From CBDHFQ01 sp965262565 (GTDB taxonomy: Bacteria; Bacteroidota; Bacteroidia; J057), in NCBI GenBank assembly GCA_965262565.1, contig CBDHFQ010000012.1, forward strand, positions 62,001-126,000: DNA of 64,000 bases, in the 5' to 3' direction. Below the pieces are notes generated by a model that saw nothing but the letters and a program-made list of their open reading frames with translations, searched no databases and was not told where the DNA came from. The position numbers and the translations under genes were made by a program. Position 1 is the first letter of the stretch. Each line of letters starts with the position of its first letter. Of this stretch, positions 25,175 to 34,060 are shown piece after piece.

Positions 25175-26320
25175 TTAGCCTACCTGAGTAGAAGTAACGC
25201 TATCGAGTATTTCCTGATAATAATTTTCATATTTAGGCACTACGAGTTCTTTGGAAAAGTTGATAGCATGCTCTTTGGCAGCCAGAGAATATTTTTTCCA
25301 TCTCGATGGATCTTCTAGTAAGTGGATAGCATCTTTCCCCATTTTCTCATAATCACCTATTGGGCTGGTGAATCCGGTTTTTCCGTCTACGACAAGTTCG
25401 GGAATTCCGCCAGCATTAGAGGAAACGACTGGTACTTCGCATGCCATGGCCTCAAGGGCTGCTAAACCAAAACTTTCCGTTTCTGAGGGTAACAGAAACA
25501 AATCGGAAACTGAGTAGATTTCTTCTACCGCTTGCTGGCTACCTAGGAAGTTCACTTTGTCGGTAATTCCCAATGCCCGAACGAGCTCTTCTGCATTTCT
25601 TCTCTCTGGCCCATCGCCAACCATGAGCAATTTAGCCTCCAGGTGATTTTGTACCTGGTAGAAAGCTCGAATCACATCTTTGATACGTTTTACTTTTCTA
25701 AAGTTAGAGGTGTGTATTAGGATTTTTTCACCTTCTCTGGCAATCATTTTTTTAAAGTGCTCTTTATTATGTCGATGGAATCGTTGGATATCAATAAAGT
25801 TGGGAATCACCTCTATATCTTTATCTACCTCAAAATTATCGTAAGTAGCTTGTTTCAGAAATTCTGATACTGCTGTAACGCCGTCACTTTGGTGAATAGA
25901 GAATTTAACGACTGGTTCATAACTAGCATTTCTACCTACAAGGGTAATGTCAGTGCCATGTAAGGTAGTCACAACGGGTATGTATCTTCCACTACTAAGC
26001 AGGATTTGTCGTGCGAGAAATGCTACGGATGCATGAGGGACTGCGTAGTGAACATGAAATAGATCCAACTTATGGTAGTCAGCTACATATACCATGGTAC
26101 TCGCTAAAGCTGACTCATAGGGAACAAAATCAAATAGGGGATAATCTTTAGTTCGAACCTCGTGATAAAAGATATTTTCAGAAAAAAGATCTAGCCTGAT
26201 GGGTCTGTTGTAAGTAATAAAGTGTACAGTATGACCTGATTCTGCGAGAGATTTGCCTAATTCGGTAGCAACTACACCACTACCTCCGAAAGTAGGATAG
26301 CAAACAATTCCGATGTTCAT
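25175..26320 (-). CDS. bshA: N-acetyl-alpha-D-glucosaminyl L-malate synthase
   Basis: This 381-residue GT4 enzyme has the BshA opening MNIGIVCYPTFGGSGVVATE (residues 1-20), then VHYAVPHASVAFLARQIL and LHGTDITLVGR in the N-terminal domain. The donor domain has the signature TESFGLAALEAMACEVPVVS (about 285-304). It joins GlcNAc from UDP-GlcNAc to L-malate, the first step to bacillithiol, the low-molecular-weight thiol of many Bacteroidota and Firmicutes. Length is normal for the family. It follows nuoL by 45 bases on the same strand; bshB and bshC are not in this window. Confidence 0.95.
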   Translation of the reverse strand: MNIGIVCYPTFGGSGVVATELGKSLAESGHTVHFITYNRPIRLDLFSENIFYHEVRTKDYPLFDFVPYESALASTMVYVADYHKLDLFHVHYAVPHASVAFLARQILLSSGRYIPVVTTLHGTDITLVGRNASYEPVVKFSIHQSDGVTAVSEFLKQATYDNFEVDKDIEVIPNFIDIQRFHRHNKEHFKKMIAREGEKILIHTSNFRKVKRIKDVIRAFYQVQNHLEAKLLMVGDGPERRNAEELVRALGITDKVNFLGSQQAVEEIYSVSDLFLLPSETESFGLAALEAMACEVPVVSSNAGGIPELVVDGKTGFTSPIGDYEKMGKDAIHLLEDPSRWKKYSLAAKEHAINFSKELVVPKYENYYQEILDSVTSTQVG

Positions 26321-26365
26321 CGACTTGAATTATATGTTGTTTTAACTGATTGAAACAGTTATAGT

Positions 26366-28303
26366 TTACCCAAAGATTAAATAGGCAAGAATTAATACTA
26401 CCCCAGTTGAAATCACGACAATATAATGTTGCACCAGCCCAGTTTGTAATCTTCTGAATACATCACCTACATTCATTACCCCTTCTGCAGTACCATTTAC
26501 TATCCCATCTATGATATATGTGTCTACCCAGTTAAGTACTTTTTTGCTAAGGTTAAAAAATGGATTGATCAGAATTAATTGGTACAATTCATCAAAGTAA
26601 AACTTGCCTTGCATATTGGGGTATAATTTCCCAAAAAAGGAGACAATTTTTTTGTCGCCTGACAAACCATTTCTTTCATACATTCTTCTGGTGTAATAGT
26701 ACGTCCCTACAGCAATGATAACTGACAAAAAAAGAATAATGTATTCCCAAATAGCATATTCTTCCATCACAGTTTCCAGATGAACATTTTCAAGTATCTG
26801 ACCAAGCCAATAATGGTTTAGAAAATGATATTTTCCATGACCTATGAAATAGGGTAGGCCTAGCAAGCCACCGAAAATAGCGAAAACAGCCAGGATCCAT
26901 AGGGGAACGGTCATCACCGCTGGACTTTCGTGAGGTTTTTCTGATTTAGGAAATCTTTCGAGTCCATTAAAAGTTAAATACGCTAAGCGTGTCATGTAGA
27001 GTGCCGTCAAAAGAGAAGTGATTAAGGCTACCCCCCAAATGACAAAATATATTCCCGATTGAAAACCGGAAAAGAAAAGACTATTCAGAATTTCATCTTT
27101 AGAGAAGAAGCCGGAAAATAGCGGAATACCCGATATGGCAATCGTAGAAATCCAGAATGTTATACTGGTTTGGGGCATGTGTTTTGCCAAACCTCCCATT
27201 GTTCTGATATCCTGTGGATCTTCTACTGTATTCATATGCTCCATAGCATGTATGACTGAACCTGCTCCGAGGAAGAGGCATGCTTTAAAAAAGGCATGTG
27301 TCATTACGTGGAAAATAGCTGTCGTAAAGGCTCCGACTCCTAGAGCCATAAACATGAATCCTAATTGAGAGACAGTTGAATAGGCTAGTACCTTTTTTAT
27401 ATCATTTTGGGCCAGGGCTGTCAGCGCTGCGATTAAAGCTGTAAGGCAAGCTACAATAGCTATGAACAGCATAATTTCAGGTGCCGCTAAATAAATAGGA
27501 TGCATTCGGGCTATAAGATATATTCCGGCAGTTACCATAGTAGCAGCGTGAATGAGGGCAGATACTGGGGTTGGTCCTGCCATAGCATCAGGTAGCCATA
27601 CAAATAAGGGGATTTGAGCTGATTTACCCGTGCAAGCCAGAAATACTAGCATCGCTATACCAAACGCAGCAAATTCTCTGATGGGAATTACCTCATTTAC
27701 CGTGATAAAATCTAGACTGCCTGTTTCTCTGAAAATCCAGATCATAGCAATCATCAAGGCAAAATCACCAATTCGATTTACGATGAAAGCTTTCTGGGCC
27801 GCTCTGGATTTTTCCATATCAGCATACCAGAAGCCTATTAACAGATAAGAACACAATCCTACACCTTCCCAACCAAGAAACATTACCACCATATTCGATC
27901 CCATGACCAAATTCATCATGGCGAACACAAACAAATTGAGATAGGTAAAATATTTATAATATCCTTTATCGCCATGCATGTACCCTATAGAGTAAATGTG
28001 GATCAATGCACCTACCCCCGTAATTATGAGTCCCATTAAAATGGACAACTGATCGAGATAATATGAAAAGGATATCTCCAGGGAACCCACCTTCATCCAA
28101 GAAAATAATTGGAATGTGATAGGTTCATCAAATTGTAAACAAACACCAACCAACAAAAGAAAGGGGATAGCTACGGCTAAACTAGCTATAACACCTATTA
28201 ATTTTTCCTTGGTTCTAAAAGAGGGAACATAAAAGCCAATGAGGCCTAGAATTAGAGACCCAATTAAAGGGAGAACGATAATGAGCGGTAGCAATATCTC
28301 CAT
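26366..28303 (-). CDS. nuoL: NADH-quinone oxidoreductase subunit L
   Basis: This 645-residue polytopic membrane protein has the antiporter-like core of complex I. Motifs include GWEGVGLCSYLLIGFWY (about 144-160), the LPDAMAGPTPVSALIHAATM helix (about 237-256) with its conserved Lys/His residues, and NDIKKVLAYSTVSQLGFMF. The C-terminal half carries the long lateral helix typical of NuoL. It pumps protons as part of the NADH:menaquinone reductase. It starts 3 bases after nuoK. nuoM and nuoN do not follow; bshA does. Confidence 0.96.
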   Translation of the reverse strand: MEILLPLIIVLPLIGSLILGLIGFYVPSFRTKEKLIGVIASLAVAIPFLLLVGVCLQFDEPITFQLFSWMKVGSLEISFSYYLDQLSILMGLIITGVGALIHIYSIGYMHGDKGYYKYFTYLNLFVFAMMNLVMGSNMVVMFLGWEGVGLCSYLLIGFWYADMEKSRAAQKAFIVNRIGDFALMIAMIWIFRETGSLDFITVNEVIPIREFAAFGIAMLVFLACTGKSAQIPLFVWLPDAMAGPTPVSALIHAATMVTAGIYLIARMHPIYLAAPEIMLFIAIVACLTALIAALTALAQNDIKKVLAYSTVSQLGFMFMALGVGAFTTAIFHVMTHAFFKACLFLGAGSVIHAMEHMNTVEDPQDIRTMGGLAKHMPQTSITFWISTIAISGIPLFSGFFSKDEILNSLFFSGFQSGIYFVIWGVALITSLLTALYMTRLAYLTFNGLERFPKSEKPHESPAVMTVPLWILAVFAIFGGLLGLPYFIGHGKYHFLNHYWLGQILENVHLETVMEEYAIWEYIILFLSVIIAVGTYYYTRRMYERNGLSGDKKIVSFFGKLYPNMQGKFYFDELYQLILINPFFNLSKKVLNWVDTYIIDGIVNGTAEGVMNVGDVFRRLQTGLVQHYIVVISTGVVLILAYLIFG

Positions 28304-28306
28304 AAA

Positions 28307-28627
28307 TTACCACTTGAAGATGTTCACGTTATTAATATCTATATCTAATTTATTTCTGAATACCGCGATAAATATGGCTAAACCTACCACTGCTTCCGCC
28401 GCTGCTACACACATAACAAAGAATACTAACATAGATCCCGTGGGATCGTTGTGCATTCTGGAGAAAGTGATAAGGGAAAGATTAACCGCATTTAACATTA
28501 ATTCTATACACATAAATACTACTATACCATTTCTTCTGGTAAGTACTCCAATCATTCCCAAAACAAACATCACCAGGCTGACTGTTAAATAAGAAAATAC
28601 TGAGGGCTGTAATATGAGTGAATCCAT
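28307..28627 (-). CDS. nuoK: NADH-quinone oxidoreductase subunit K
   Basis: This 106-residue protein has three membrane helices and the NuoK motifs RRNGIVVFMCIELMLNAVNL (with the conserved helix Glu) and VAAAEAVVGLAIFIAVFR. I chose the Met at 28627 because it gives the normal family length and places the start one base after the nuoJ stop. A Met at 28672 would overlap nuoJ by 44 bases and add a non-homologous leader. It is part of the proton-pumping membrane arm of complex I. Confidence 0.96.
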   Translation of the reverse strand: MDSLILQPSVFSYLTVSLVMFVLGMIGVLTRRNGIVVFMCIELMLNAVNLSLITFSRMHNDPTGSMLVFFVMCVAAAEAVVGLAIFIAVFRNKLDIDINNVNIFKW

Positions 28628-28628
28628 A

Positions 28629-29141
28629 TTATTTTTCGAATGTATAGTATCTGGCCACCACAATGGCTCCAATTAAGGCTGCCAGTAAGATGATCGATAT
28701 AATTTCAAAAGGGAATAAAAAGCGAGTCATGAGATTTTGTCCTATGGCTTCAACTTTTCCATATGTAAATTCTCCTGTTATCTTTTCATTGGCAAATAAA
28801 CGGAATACATACATCATCTCTGCTACCAATGTTATTCCAATAATAAAAGCTCCGGCTCTTCTGGGATTCACATCTGTCACTCCTTTTTCCTCTTCTAAAT
28901 TGAGCAGCATGATGACAAATAAGAATAGCACCATAATGGCACCTGCATATACTAAAATTTGAATGACTGCTAAAAATTCAGCATTAAGAGAAAGATACAA
29001 CCCAGCTATACTAAAGAAATTTAATATAAGGCATAGTGCAGAGTAAACAGGATTGCGATTAAATATTAATCCTACTCCTCCTGCTACCCCTAGAATAGCG
29101 AAAAGCCAGAAAAGAATGGTTTGTAAAAGCACTTCATCCAT
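28629..29141 (-). CDS. nuoJ: NADH-quinone oxidoreductase subunit J
   Basis: This 170-residue protein has five membrane helices. The NuoJ signature is NPVYSALCLILNFFSIAGLY (about residues 30-49) with VIQILVYAGAIMVLFLFVIM, the pi-bulge helix involved in proton-pump coupling. It is the first of the nuoJKL trio. The genes upstream are kdsB and a membrane protein, not nuoA-I, so the complex I genes are split in this genome. Confidence 0.95.
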   Translation of the reverse strand: MDEVLLQTILFWLFAILGVAGGVGLIFNRNPVYSALCLILNFFSIAGLYLSLNAEFLAVIQILVYAGAIMVLFLFVIMLLNLEEEKGVTDVNPRRAGAFIIGITLVAEMMYVFRLFANEKITGEFTYGKVEAIGQNLMTRFLFPFEIISIILLAALIGAIVVARYYTFEK

Positions 29142-29208
29142 AAGATTGAAATATCGATCGTGAAAATGAGGAATAATCTAAAATATCCCAAGGTTTTAAG
29201 GAATTACT

Positions 29209-29967
29209 TTACACATAATCTGGAATCGGGAGCTGTAACAATTTTTCTAAGTCTTCAGGAGTATCTACCGAAAGGGAAGAATCTGTATATTCAGCAGTAA
29301 ATATATCATATCCATGTGCTATCCACCTAAGTTGTTCCAAAGATTCTGCAGTCTCCAGCGCAGTCATTTCCAGAGCGGGAATGCGAAGTAATATATTTCT
29401 TGGAAAGCCGTAAATTCCTATATGTTTAAAATAAAGATGCTGATCTAACCATATATTTCTTTGATGTTGTTGATTAAAAGGAATAGGGTGTCGGCTGAAG
29501 TATAATGCTTTACCTTGAAGATTGATGACTACCTTTACCGTATTTGGATTTTCGAGTGTTTCCTTATCAGTTATGATGGAGATCAAGGTGAAGATGGATG
29601 AAAAATTTGAATGCATAATTCCCTCACAGATTCTATCTATTGCTTTGGGGTCGATATATGGTTCATCTCCCTGAATATTGATTATTCCATCATAAGAGGG
29701 ATATCTTTCTGCGATTTCAGAAATCCTTTCTGTACCTGATCTGTGACTTGAGCTTGTAAATTCAACCTTGCCACCAAAAGAAGTTACACAATCGAAAATT
29801 CGCTGATCATCCGTTGCGACAATGAGTTCGGAAAGGTAAGAAGAGAGTTGAGTACGTTTATACACCCATTCGATCATACTTTTTCCATGAATATCTACCA
29901 GAGGTTTTCCAGGAAACCTGGAAGATGCATATCTGGCAGGAATAACTCCCAAAAACTTTTTTATCAT
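29209..29967 (-). CDS. kdsB: 3-deoxy-manno-octulosonate cytidylyltransferase
   Basis: This 252-residue protein has the nucleotidyltransferase signature IPARYASSRFPGKPL (about 9-23), VATDDQRI, and NIQGDEPYIDP (about 97-107) for Mg-CTP. The C-terminal part has SLSVDTPEDLEKL. It forms CMP-KDO from CTP and KDO, the activated sugar for the inner core of lipopolysaccharide. The length matches the family. It starts one base after the stop of the upstream membrane-protein gene, so the two are probably co-transcribed. Confidence 0.96.
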   Translation of the reverse strand: MIKKFLGVIPARYASSRFPGKPLVDIHGKSMIEWVYKRTQLSSYLSELIVATDDQRIFDCVTSFGGKVEFTSSSHRSGTERISEIAERYPSYDGIINIQGDEPYIDPKAIDRICEGIMHSNFSSIFTLISIITDKETLENPNTVKVVINLQGKALYFSRHPIPFNQQHQRNIWLDQHLYFKHIGIYGFPRNILLRIPALEMTALETAESLEQLRWIAHGYDIFTAEYTDSSLSVDTPEDLEKLLQLPIPDYV

Positions 29968-29968
29968 A

Positions 29969-30409
29969 TTATATTTTTATGATATGACTTATATACAGTA
30001 GAAGCAAAATAGCTCTACCACTCCATGCAATAGTGCGAATCCAATTTGTTCTTACTAGTTTTACAATGGTATTCTGGTGATAACCGTTTACAAGTTTCTG
30101 ATGTAAAGGCATCTGTAGAAAAAAAGTGCTGATCCAAATGGTGAGAAGCAATATTAATGCAAGGAAGTAATCTATATTCAACAAATAAAATGAAGGGTAT
30201 ACGAGGGGAAATAAAGAAGTCCCCAATTCGATAAGCATAACAGGAGCAACTACCCAAGCTGTTCTCAATGTATGTTTATATTCGTATTTGGTAAATTGGG
30301 CATCGGGAATAGTCAGAAATAAGGGATAATGGACAATTTGGACAAACCAGATAATGCCGGTCATGATTAATGTAGAAACAATTTGTATGAGTAAAATGAA
30401 AAAGGCCAT
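29969..30409 (-). CDS. Conserved hypothetical membrane protein
   Basis: This 146-residue protein has four predicted membrane helices. The first contains IIWFVQIVHYPLFLTI, an opening (W-Q-VHYPLF) I recall from uncharacterised membrane proteins of Bacteroidota and cyanobacteria. I chose the Met at 30409 because a start further up (30541) would run into the divergent gene at 30468 and add a leader that does not look like protein. It lies directly before kdsB. Function unknown; the neighbour hints at envelope biology only by position. Confidence 0.7.
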   Translation of the reverse strand: MAFFILLIQIVSTLIMTGIIWFVQIVHYPLFLTIPDAQFTKYEYKHTLRTAWVVAPVMLIELGTSLFPLVYPSFYLLNIDYFLALILLLTIWISTFFLQMPLHQKLVNGYHQNTIVKLVRTNWIRTIAWSGRAILLLLYISHIIKI

Positions 30410-30467
30410 ATGAATGAAATGAATCTGTAGTAAAAGTAGTTCGTAAAGTATATCAAAGTAAAGAGTT

Positions 30468-31421
30468 ATGAGATTTTTAATGTGTGCTGTGCATACATAT
30501 ATGTTAGTAAATAGCGTTTGGAGCCAAGGACAAGATTCCATACGCGTTCAAGCTGAAATACAGTTAAACTCTTCTTTCCCTGAAACATATGTTCATATTT
30601 CTGCTGATGGCAATGAAATCTTTTTCAGCACTGCCAGAGGAGGGCAGCGTTGGTCGGACGGTTACACAAAAAAGTCAGTGAAGCTGGAAGAACGAACCTT
30701 AGTATATGATAGTGATATATGGTCTGCAGAATGGAATGGAAAAAAATGGGAACAACTTAATCCATTGCCTTTTGGGATTAATACTTCCCACATTGAAGAA
30801 CAACCTTTCCTGAGTATTGATGGGAAATTTCTCATCTATCAAAGCTGGGGATATATTTGGGAAAGAACGAAAGGACCTTACTACGTAATTAAACGCGAAG
30901 AGGACAAATGGACTCCTCCCAAAGGGTTAGGTGGAGGAATAACCCAATTTTTCCAGGAATATCCCGCTTCTGATGGTATTACATTTACCCCCAATCTAAA
31001 AGAATTATTTCTCATCAGTTCTCTGAATGAATTTGTCTTTAATGAATTATTCTCCAGTCGTAAGACTACCTTGGGATGGAGTTACCCCGATAGGATTTCC
31101 CCAACCATTGAGGGGAATAAAAAAAGTATTACTATTTCACCAAATGGAGAATGGATGTTTTATGCCGCAGAATCAGAAAATGGATATGGAGGTTATGATA
31201 TATATGTTGTATATTTCTACGAAGGTAAACCTGTTGGTGAACATTTCAATCTTGGTGAATCGATTAATAGTTCAAAGGATGAATATAGCTTCTCTATAAC
31301 GAAAGATATGAAAAAAGCCTATTTCATCCGACAAGAAAACATTTACTCAGCTGATTTCAGCCAACTTAACTGGGAAAATTATAAACCTGACTTTATGCAG
31401 AATACTTATAAAGATAATTAA
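30468..31421 (+). CDS. Exported PD40 (TolB-like) beta-propeller protein
   Basis: This 317-residue protein has a signal peptide (about 1-20). PD40 propeller blades follow, each with a DG.. or PDG-like turn followed by an IYF strand: ISADGNEIFFSTARGG (about 44-59), LSIDGKFLIYQSWG (about 113-126), ISPNGEWMFYAAES (about 222-235) and ITKDMKKAYFIRQ. It is about 40% alike by eye to the first half of the next gene, including the shared LGGGIT and FFR/FFQ region, so the two are tandem paralogues. In Bacteroidota, propellers of this kind occur in OmpA/PorE-type envelope proteins and secreted binding proteins. The ligand is unknown. Confidence 0.75.
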   Translation: MRFLMCAVHTYMLVNSVWSQGQDSIRVQAEIQLNSSFPETYVHISADGNEIFFSTARGGQRWSDGYTKKSVKLEERTLVYDSDIWSAEWNGKKWEQLNPLPFGINTSHIEEQPFLSIDGKFLIYQSWGYIWERTKGPYYVIKREEDKWTPPKGLGGGITQFFQEYPASDGITFTPNLKELFLISSLNEFVFNELFSSRKTTLGWSYPDRISPTIEGNKKSITISPNGEWMFYAAESENGYGGYDIYVVYFYEGKPVGEHFNLGESINSSKDEYSFSITKDMKKAYFIRQENIYSADFSQLNWENYKPDFMQNTYKDN

Positions 31422-31490
31422 ATTATTATGGGTTCCCTGAGGGTATACCCATCTTCATTTTCTTATGGGAATAAAGAAGTTTAATTAATT

Positions 31491-33461
31491 TTGATAAAAA
31501 TTCGTAGGATCTTGAAAAGCTTATTCATCTTACATATCATAATGAGTTTGGGGTTGATTATTCCAATACATTTGCTTAGTCAGGAGCGGGATGCCTATAT
31601 TCTTGAACATAAAAGTCAGGTACAGATATCTAAAGTAAATATTCTTAATTCCCCCTACAGAGAAACTAACCTATCGATTACCCCAGATGGAAACCTCATG
31701 TTCTTTATGTCCATGCGGGGGGGGCAATTCTGGTCTAATAGTTATATGACCTTTAGAGAAGACTCGGTCTTCGATGGAGACATATGGTATTCAAAAAAGA
31801 GAAATGGTCGTTGGACTGCTCCTCAAAGTTTACCTCATGGGATTAACACAAAAAATGGTCAGGACGAACCTAATATTTCTGTAGATGGGAAAACGATTTA
31901 TTATCAAAGTTGGAGGTACAGTTATGAAATTGATGGAGGTCCTTATTACAAAGCAGAAAGAGAAGGGACCAGTTGGGGAGCTGAAGTTGGTTTAGGAGGA
32001 GGAATCACCGAGTTTTTTCGGACACATAAAGCCACCGACGGGATGGCCATATCTCCCGATGAGAAATTATTTATCGTAGCTGCCGATAGATATGAATACG
32101 ATGGGGCCATGGATATTTATTACAGCAGGAAGACAAAGTACGGGTGGACATATTGCATGAAATTACCTATCAGTACTAATGGAGATGAACGCTCAGTGTT
32201 CCTTGCTGCAGATGGAAGGACCTTATATTTTGCTTCTGATGGCTATAGGGGATATGGAGGGTTAGATATCTTCAAAACTACCCTTAATCCAGATGGTACA
32301 GTAGGTAAGGTAGTAAACATTGGGGCGCCATTTAATACCCCTAAAGACGATTACGGTTTTATTCTCACTGCTGATGGCTCTGAAGCTTATTTTGTAAGAA
32401 ACGGAGACATATATTTCGCCAATCTCAAAGAGCTTGATGAAAGTATAAAGCCTCAAAAACCCAACGTTCAGGTTGTATTACAAGGGACCGTAAAAGATAG
32501 CTCTTCCTGGACAGGATTACCTGCAAATGTATTGATTCTGGATGCTAGGACTAAAAGGCTTGTAAAACAAATTGCTACATCAAATTCAGGCTCTTATAAA
32601 ATTGACCTACCTAATGAGTCAAGGGTATATGATCAAATTATAGCGTGTAAAGGCTATCCCAAGGCCAAAAGGAGGATTCACATTAATAAAACTTATAGAG
32701 ACGCGAAATATCAATCGGATTTTTTATTAACAAAACCAGAACCGGAACCAGTGATCGCGAAATTACCTGATCCTGAACGTCCTAAAGAAAAGATATCAGA
32801 GGAGAATCGGATGCCGCTGGAAGAAATAGGAAGGAAACCTACTCCAAACTTATCCGATAGCCAACCTAATACTGAAATAGGAGCAGTTATTCGAGATCCT
32901 GATCCATATAATTTTGAAGGGATAGCCGAAAACAATCTGGTTCTTTTATTAGATGTATCTGCCTCTATGAGGAAGCCTGATAAATTACCTTTATTAAAGG
33001 AAGCTCTTAGGAAAATGCTCGTCCATCTAAGGCAGGAGGATTTAATTTCTATTCTCATCTATTCAGGCGATGCTAAGGTAGTATTAGATGGGGTATCTGC
33101 TATCAATAAACATGAAATAATTGATGCAATTGATAAATTGAGTTCTGGAGGGGCTACCAAAGGAAAACTAGCATTGCGGAAGGCTTATAGAGTAGCTGAA
33201 CAACATTTCATCGCAGAAGGAAACAATAGAATCTTATTAGCTACAGATGGTTACTTCGAAGTTTCTGATTTGTATAATTTAGCTTCTAAAAGTGCCCTGA
33301 AAAATGTTTCTCTTAGTGTTTTTTCATTTGGTAAATTGATGGATAGAAAAATGGAAGAGCTGGAACGATTAGCAGATTTGGGAAATGGAAACTATTCAAG
33401 TGTGAGTAGAAAGAATGTAGATGAAGCTTTGCTAAAAGAATTGAAAGCTGTCCGAAAATAA
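31491..33461 (+). CDS. PD40 beta-propeller with C-terminal von Willebrand A domain
   Basis: This 656-residue exported protein starts at a TTG. That start is favoured over the ATG at 31542 because it gives a signal peptide with a basic head (MIKIRRILKSLFILH). PD40 blades span about 45-315 and are paralogous to the gene before. A carboxypeptidase-regulatory-like beta domain follows (about 322-405, VQGTVKDSS-type opening VVLQGTVKDSSSW), then a Pro/Glu-rich linker and a vWA domain (about 478-650). The MIDAS is complete: DVSAS (Asp488, Ser490, Ser492), the Thr of SSGGATKG and the Asp of LLATDGYF. It likely binds a protein or glycan partner at the cell surface. Confidence 0.8.
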   Translation: MIKIRRILKSLFILHIIMSLGLIIPIHLLSQERDAYILEHKSQVQISKVNILNSPYRETNLSITPDGNLMFFMSMRGGQFWSNSYMTFREDSVFDGDIWYSKKRNGRWTAPQSLPHGINTKNGQDEPNISVDGKTIYYQSWRYSYEIDGGPYYKAEREGTSWGAEVGLGGGITEFFRTHKATDGMAISPDEKLFIVAADRYEYDGAMDIYYSRKTKYGWTYCMKLPISTNGDERSVFLAADGRTLYFASDGYRGYGGLDIFKTTLNPDGTVGKVVNIGAPFNTPKDDYGFILTADGSEAYFVRNGDIYFANLKELDESIKPQKPNVQVVLQGTVKDSSSWTGLPANVLILDARTKRLVKQIATSNSGSYKIDLPNESRVYDQIIACKGYPKAKRRIHINKTYRDAKYQSDFLLTKPEPEPVIAKLPDPERPKEKISEENRMPLEEIGRKPTPNLSDSQPNTEIGAVIRDPDPYNFEGIAENNLVLLLDVSASMRKPDKLPLLKEALRKMLVHLRQEDLISILIYSGDAKVVLDGVSAINKHEIIDAIDKLSSGGATKGKLALRKAYRVAEQHFIAEGNNRILLATDGYFEVSDLYNLASKSALKNVSLSVFSFGKLMDRKMEELERLADLGNGNYSSVSRKNVDEALLKELKAVRK

Positions 33462-33477
33462 AATACCCTTTTACAAT

Positions 33478-33975
33478 ATGGAAATTTCCCATTATAACTC
33501 CAGATCATTAATAATCAAAGACAGACCTTCTATGGGGAGAATTATAGGCTATGCTATCTCTGGTGTGGGAATTATTCTTATGGCTACAAATCTTCAAAAT
33601 ATACGACTGGCATTTTTATTTTGGGCAGGCTTAGTATTGGCTGCAGCGGGATTAGCTTATCAAAGCTTTTTAAGGGAAGATACTACCTGCGAGTTAGATG
33701 TAGCCTCAGGAAAGCTCACCATTAACAGAAGGATGGGATTTCTGAGAACTCAGCAAGAACGGCTTACATTTGATGATATTTCAAAGATTCGCATAGAAGT
33801 ACAGGATCCCAAAACTAAGGATAAGCAAACAAATAAATATCGCATCTCTTTGCTTACTTCTGGAAATAAATGGATTCCTATTACCCGAAAATTTTTAGCC
33901 AAAGATCTTAAAGAAGTAGAAAAAGTTGCAGGAGCCATTCAAAGTCTTCTTTCTCAAAAGGCTGAAAATCAATAA
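33478..33975 (+). CDS. Hypothetical membrane protein with PH-like cytoplasmic domain
   Basis: This 165-residue protein has two membrane helices (about 20-38 and 44-62). A beta-rich domain follows (about 70-155) with the pattern of bacterial PH-like domains: CELDVASGKLTINRR, then LTFDDISKIRIEV and a final helix, KDLKEVEKVAGAIQSLL. It follows the vWA gene by 16 bases and probably shares its transcript. Function unknown. Confidence 0.6.
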   Translation: MEISHYNSRSLIIKDRPSMGRIIGYAISGVGIILMATNLQNIRLAFLFWAGLVLAAAGLAYQSFLREDTTCELDVASGKLTINRRMGFLRTQQERLTFDDISKIRIEVQDPKTKDKQTNKYRISLLTSGNKWIPITRKFLAKDLKEVEKVAGAIQSLLSQKAENQ

Positions 33976-34060
33976 TAAAATAGGATTATATCCCTCCAGC
34001 CAGGTATCAAATCCCCTACTTATCCCCAGCCTTTGACATTAATAACTGTTACCACATTAT

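Noticed and set aside
29969..30541. Longer start for the membrane protein before kdsB
   Set aside because: It would overlap the divergent PD40 gene and add a leader unlike protein; the Met at 30409 fits better.
31428..31452. Small inverted repeat between the two PD40 genes (ATGGGT / ACCCAT)
   Set aside because: Only 6 bp with a 13-base loop and no T-run; too weak to call a terminator.
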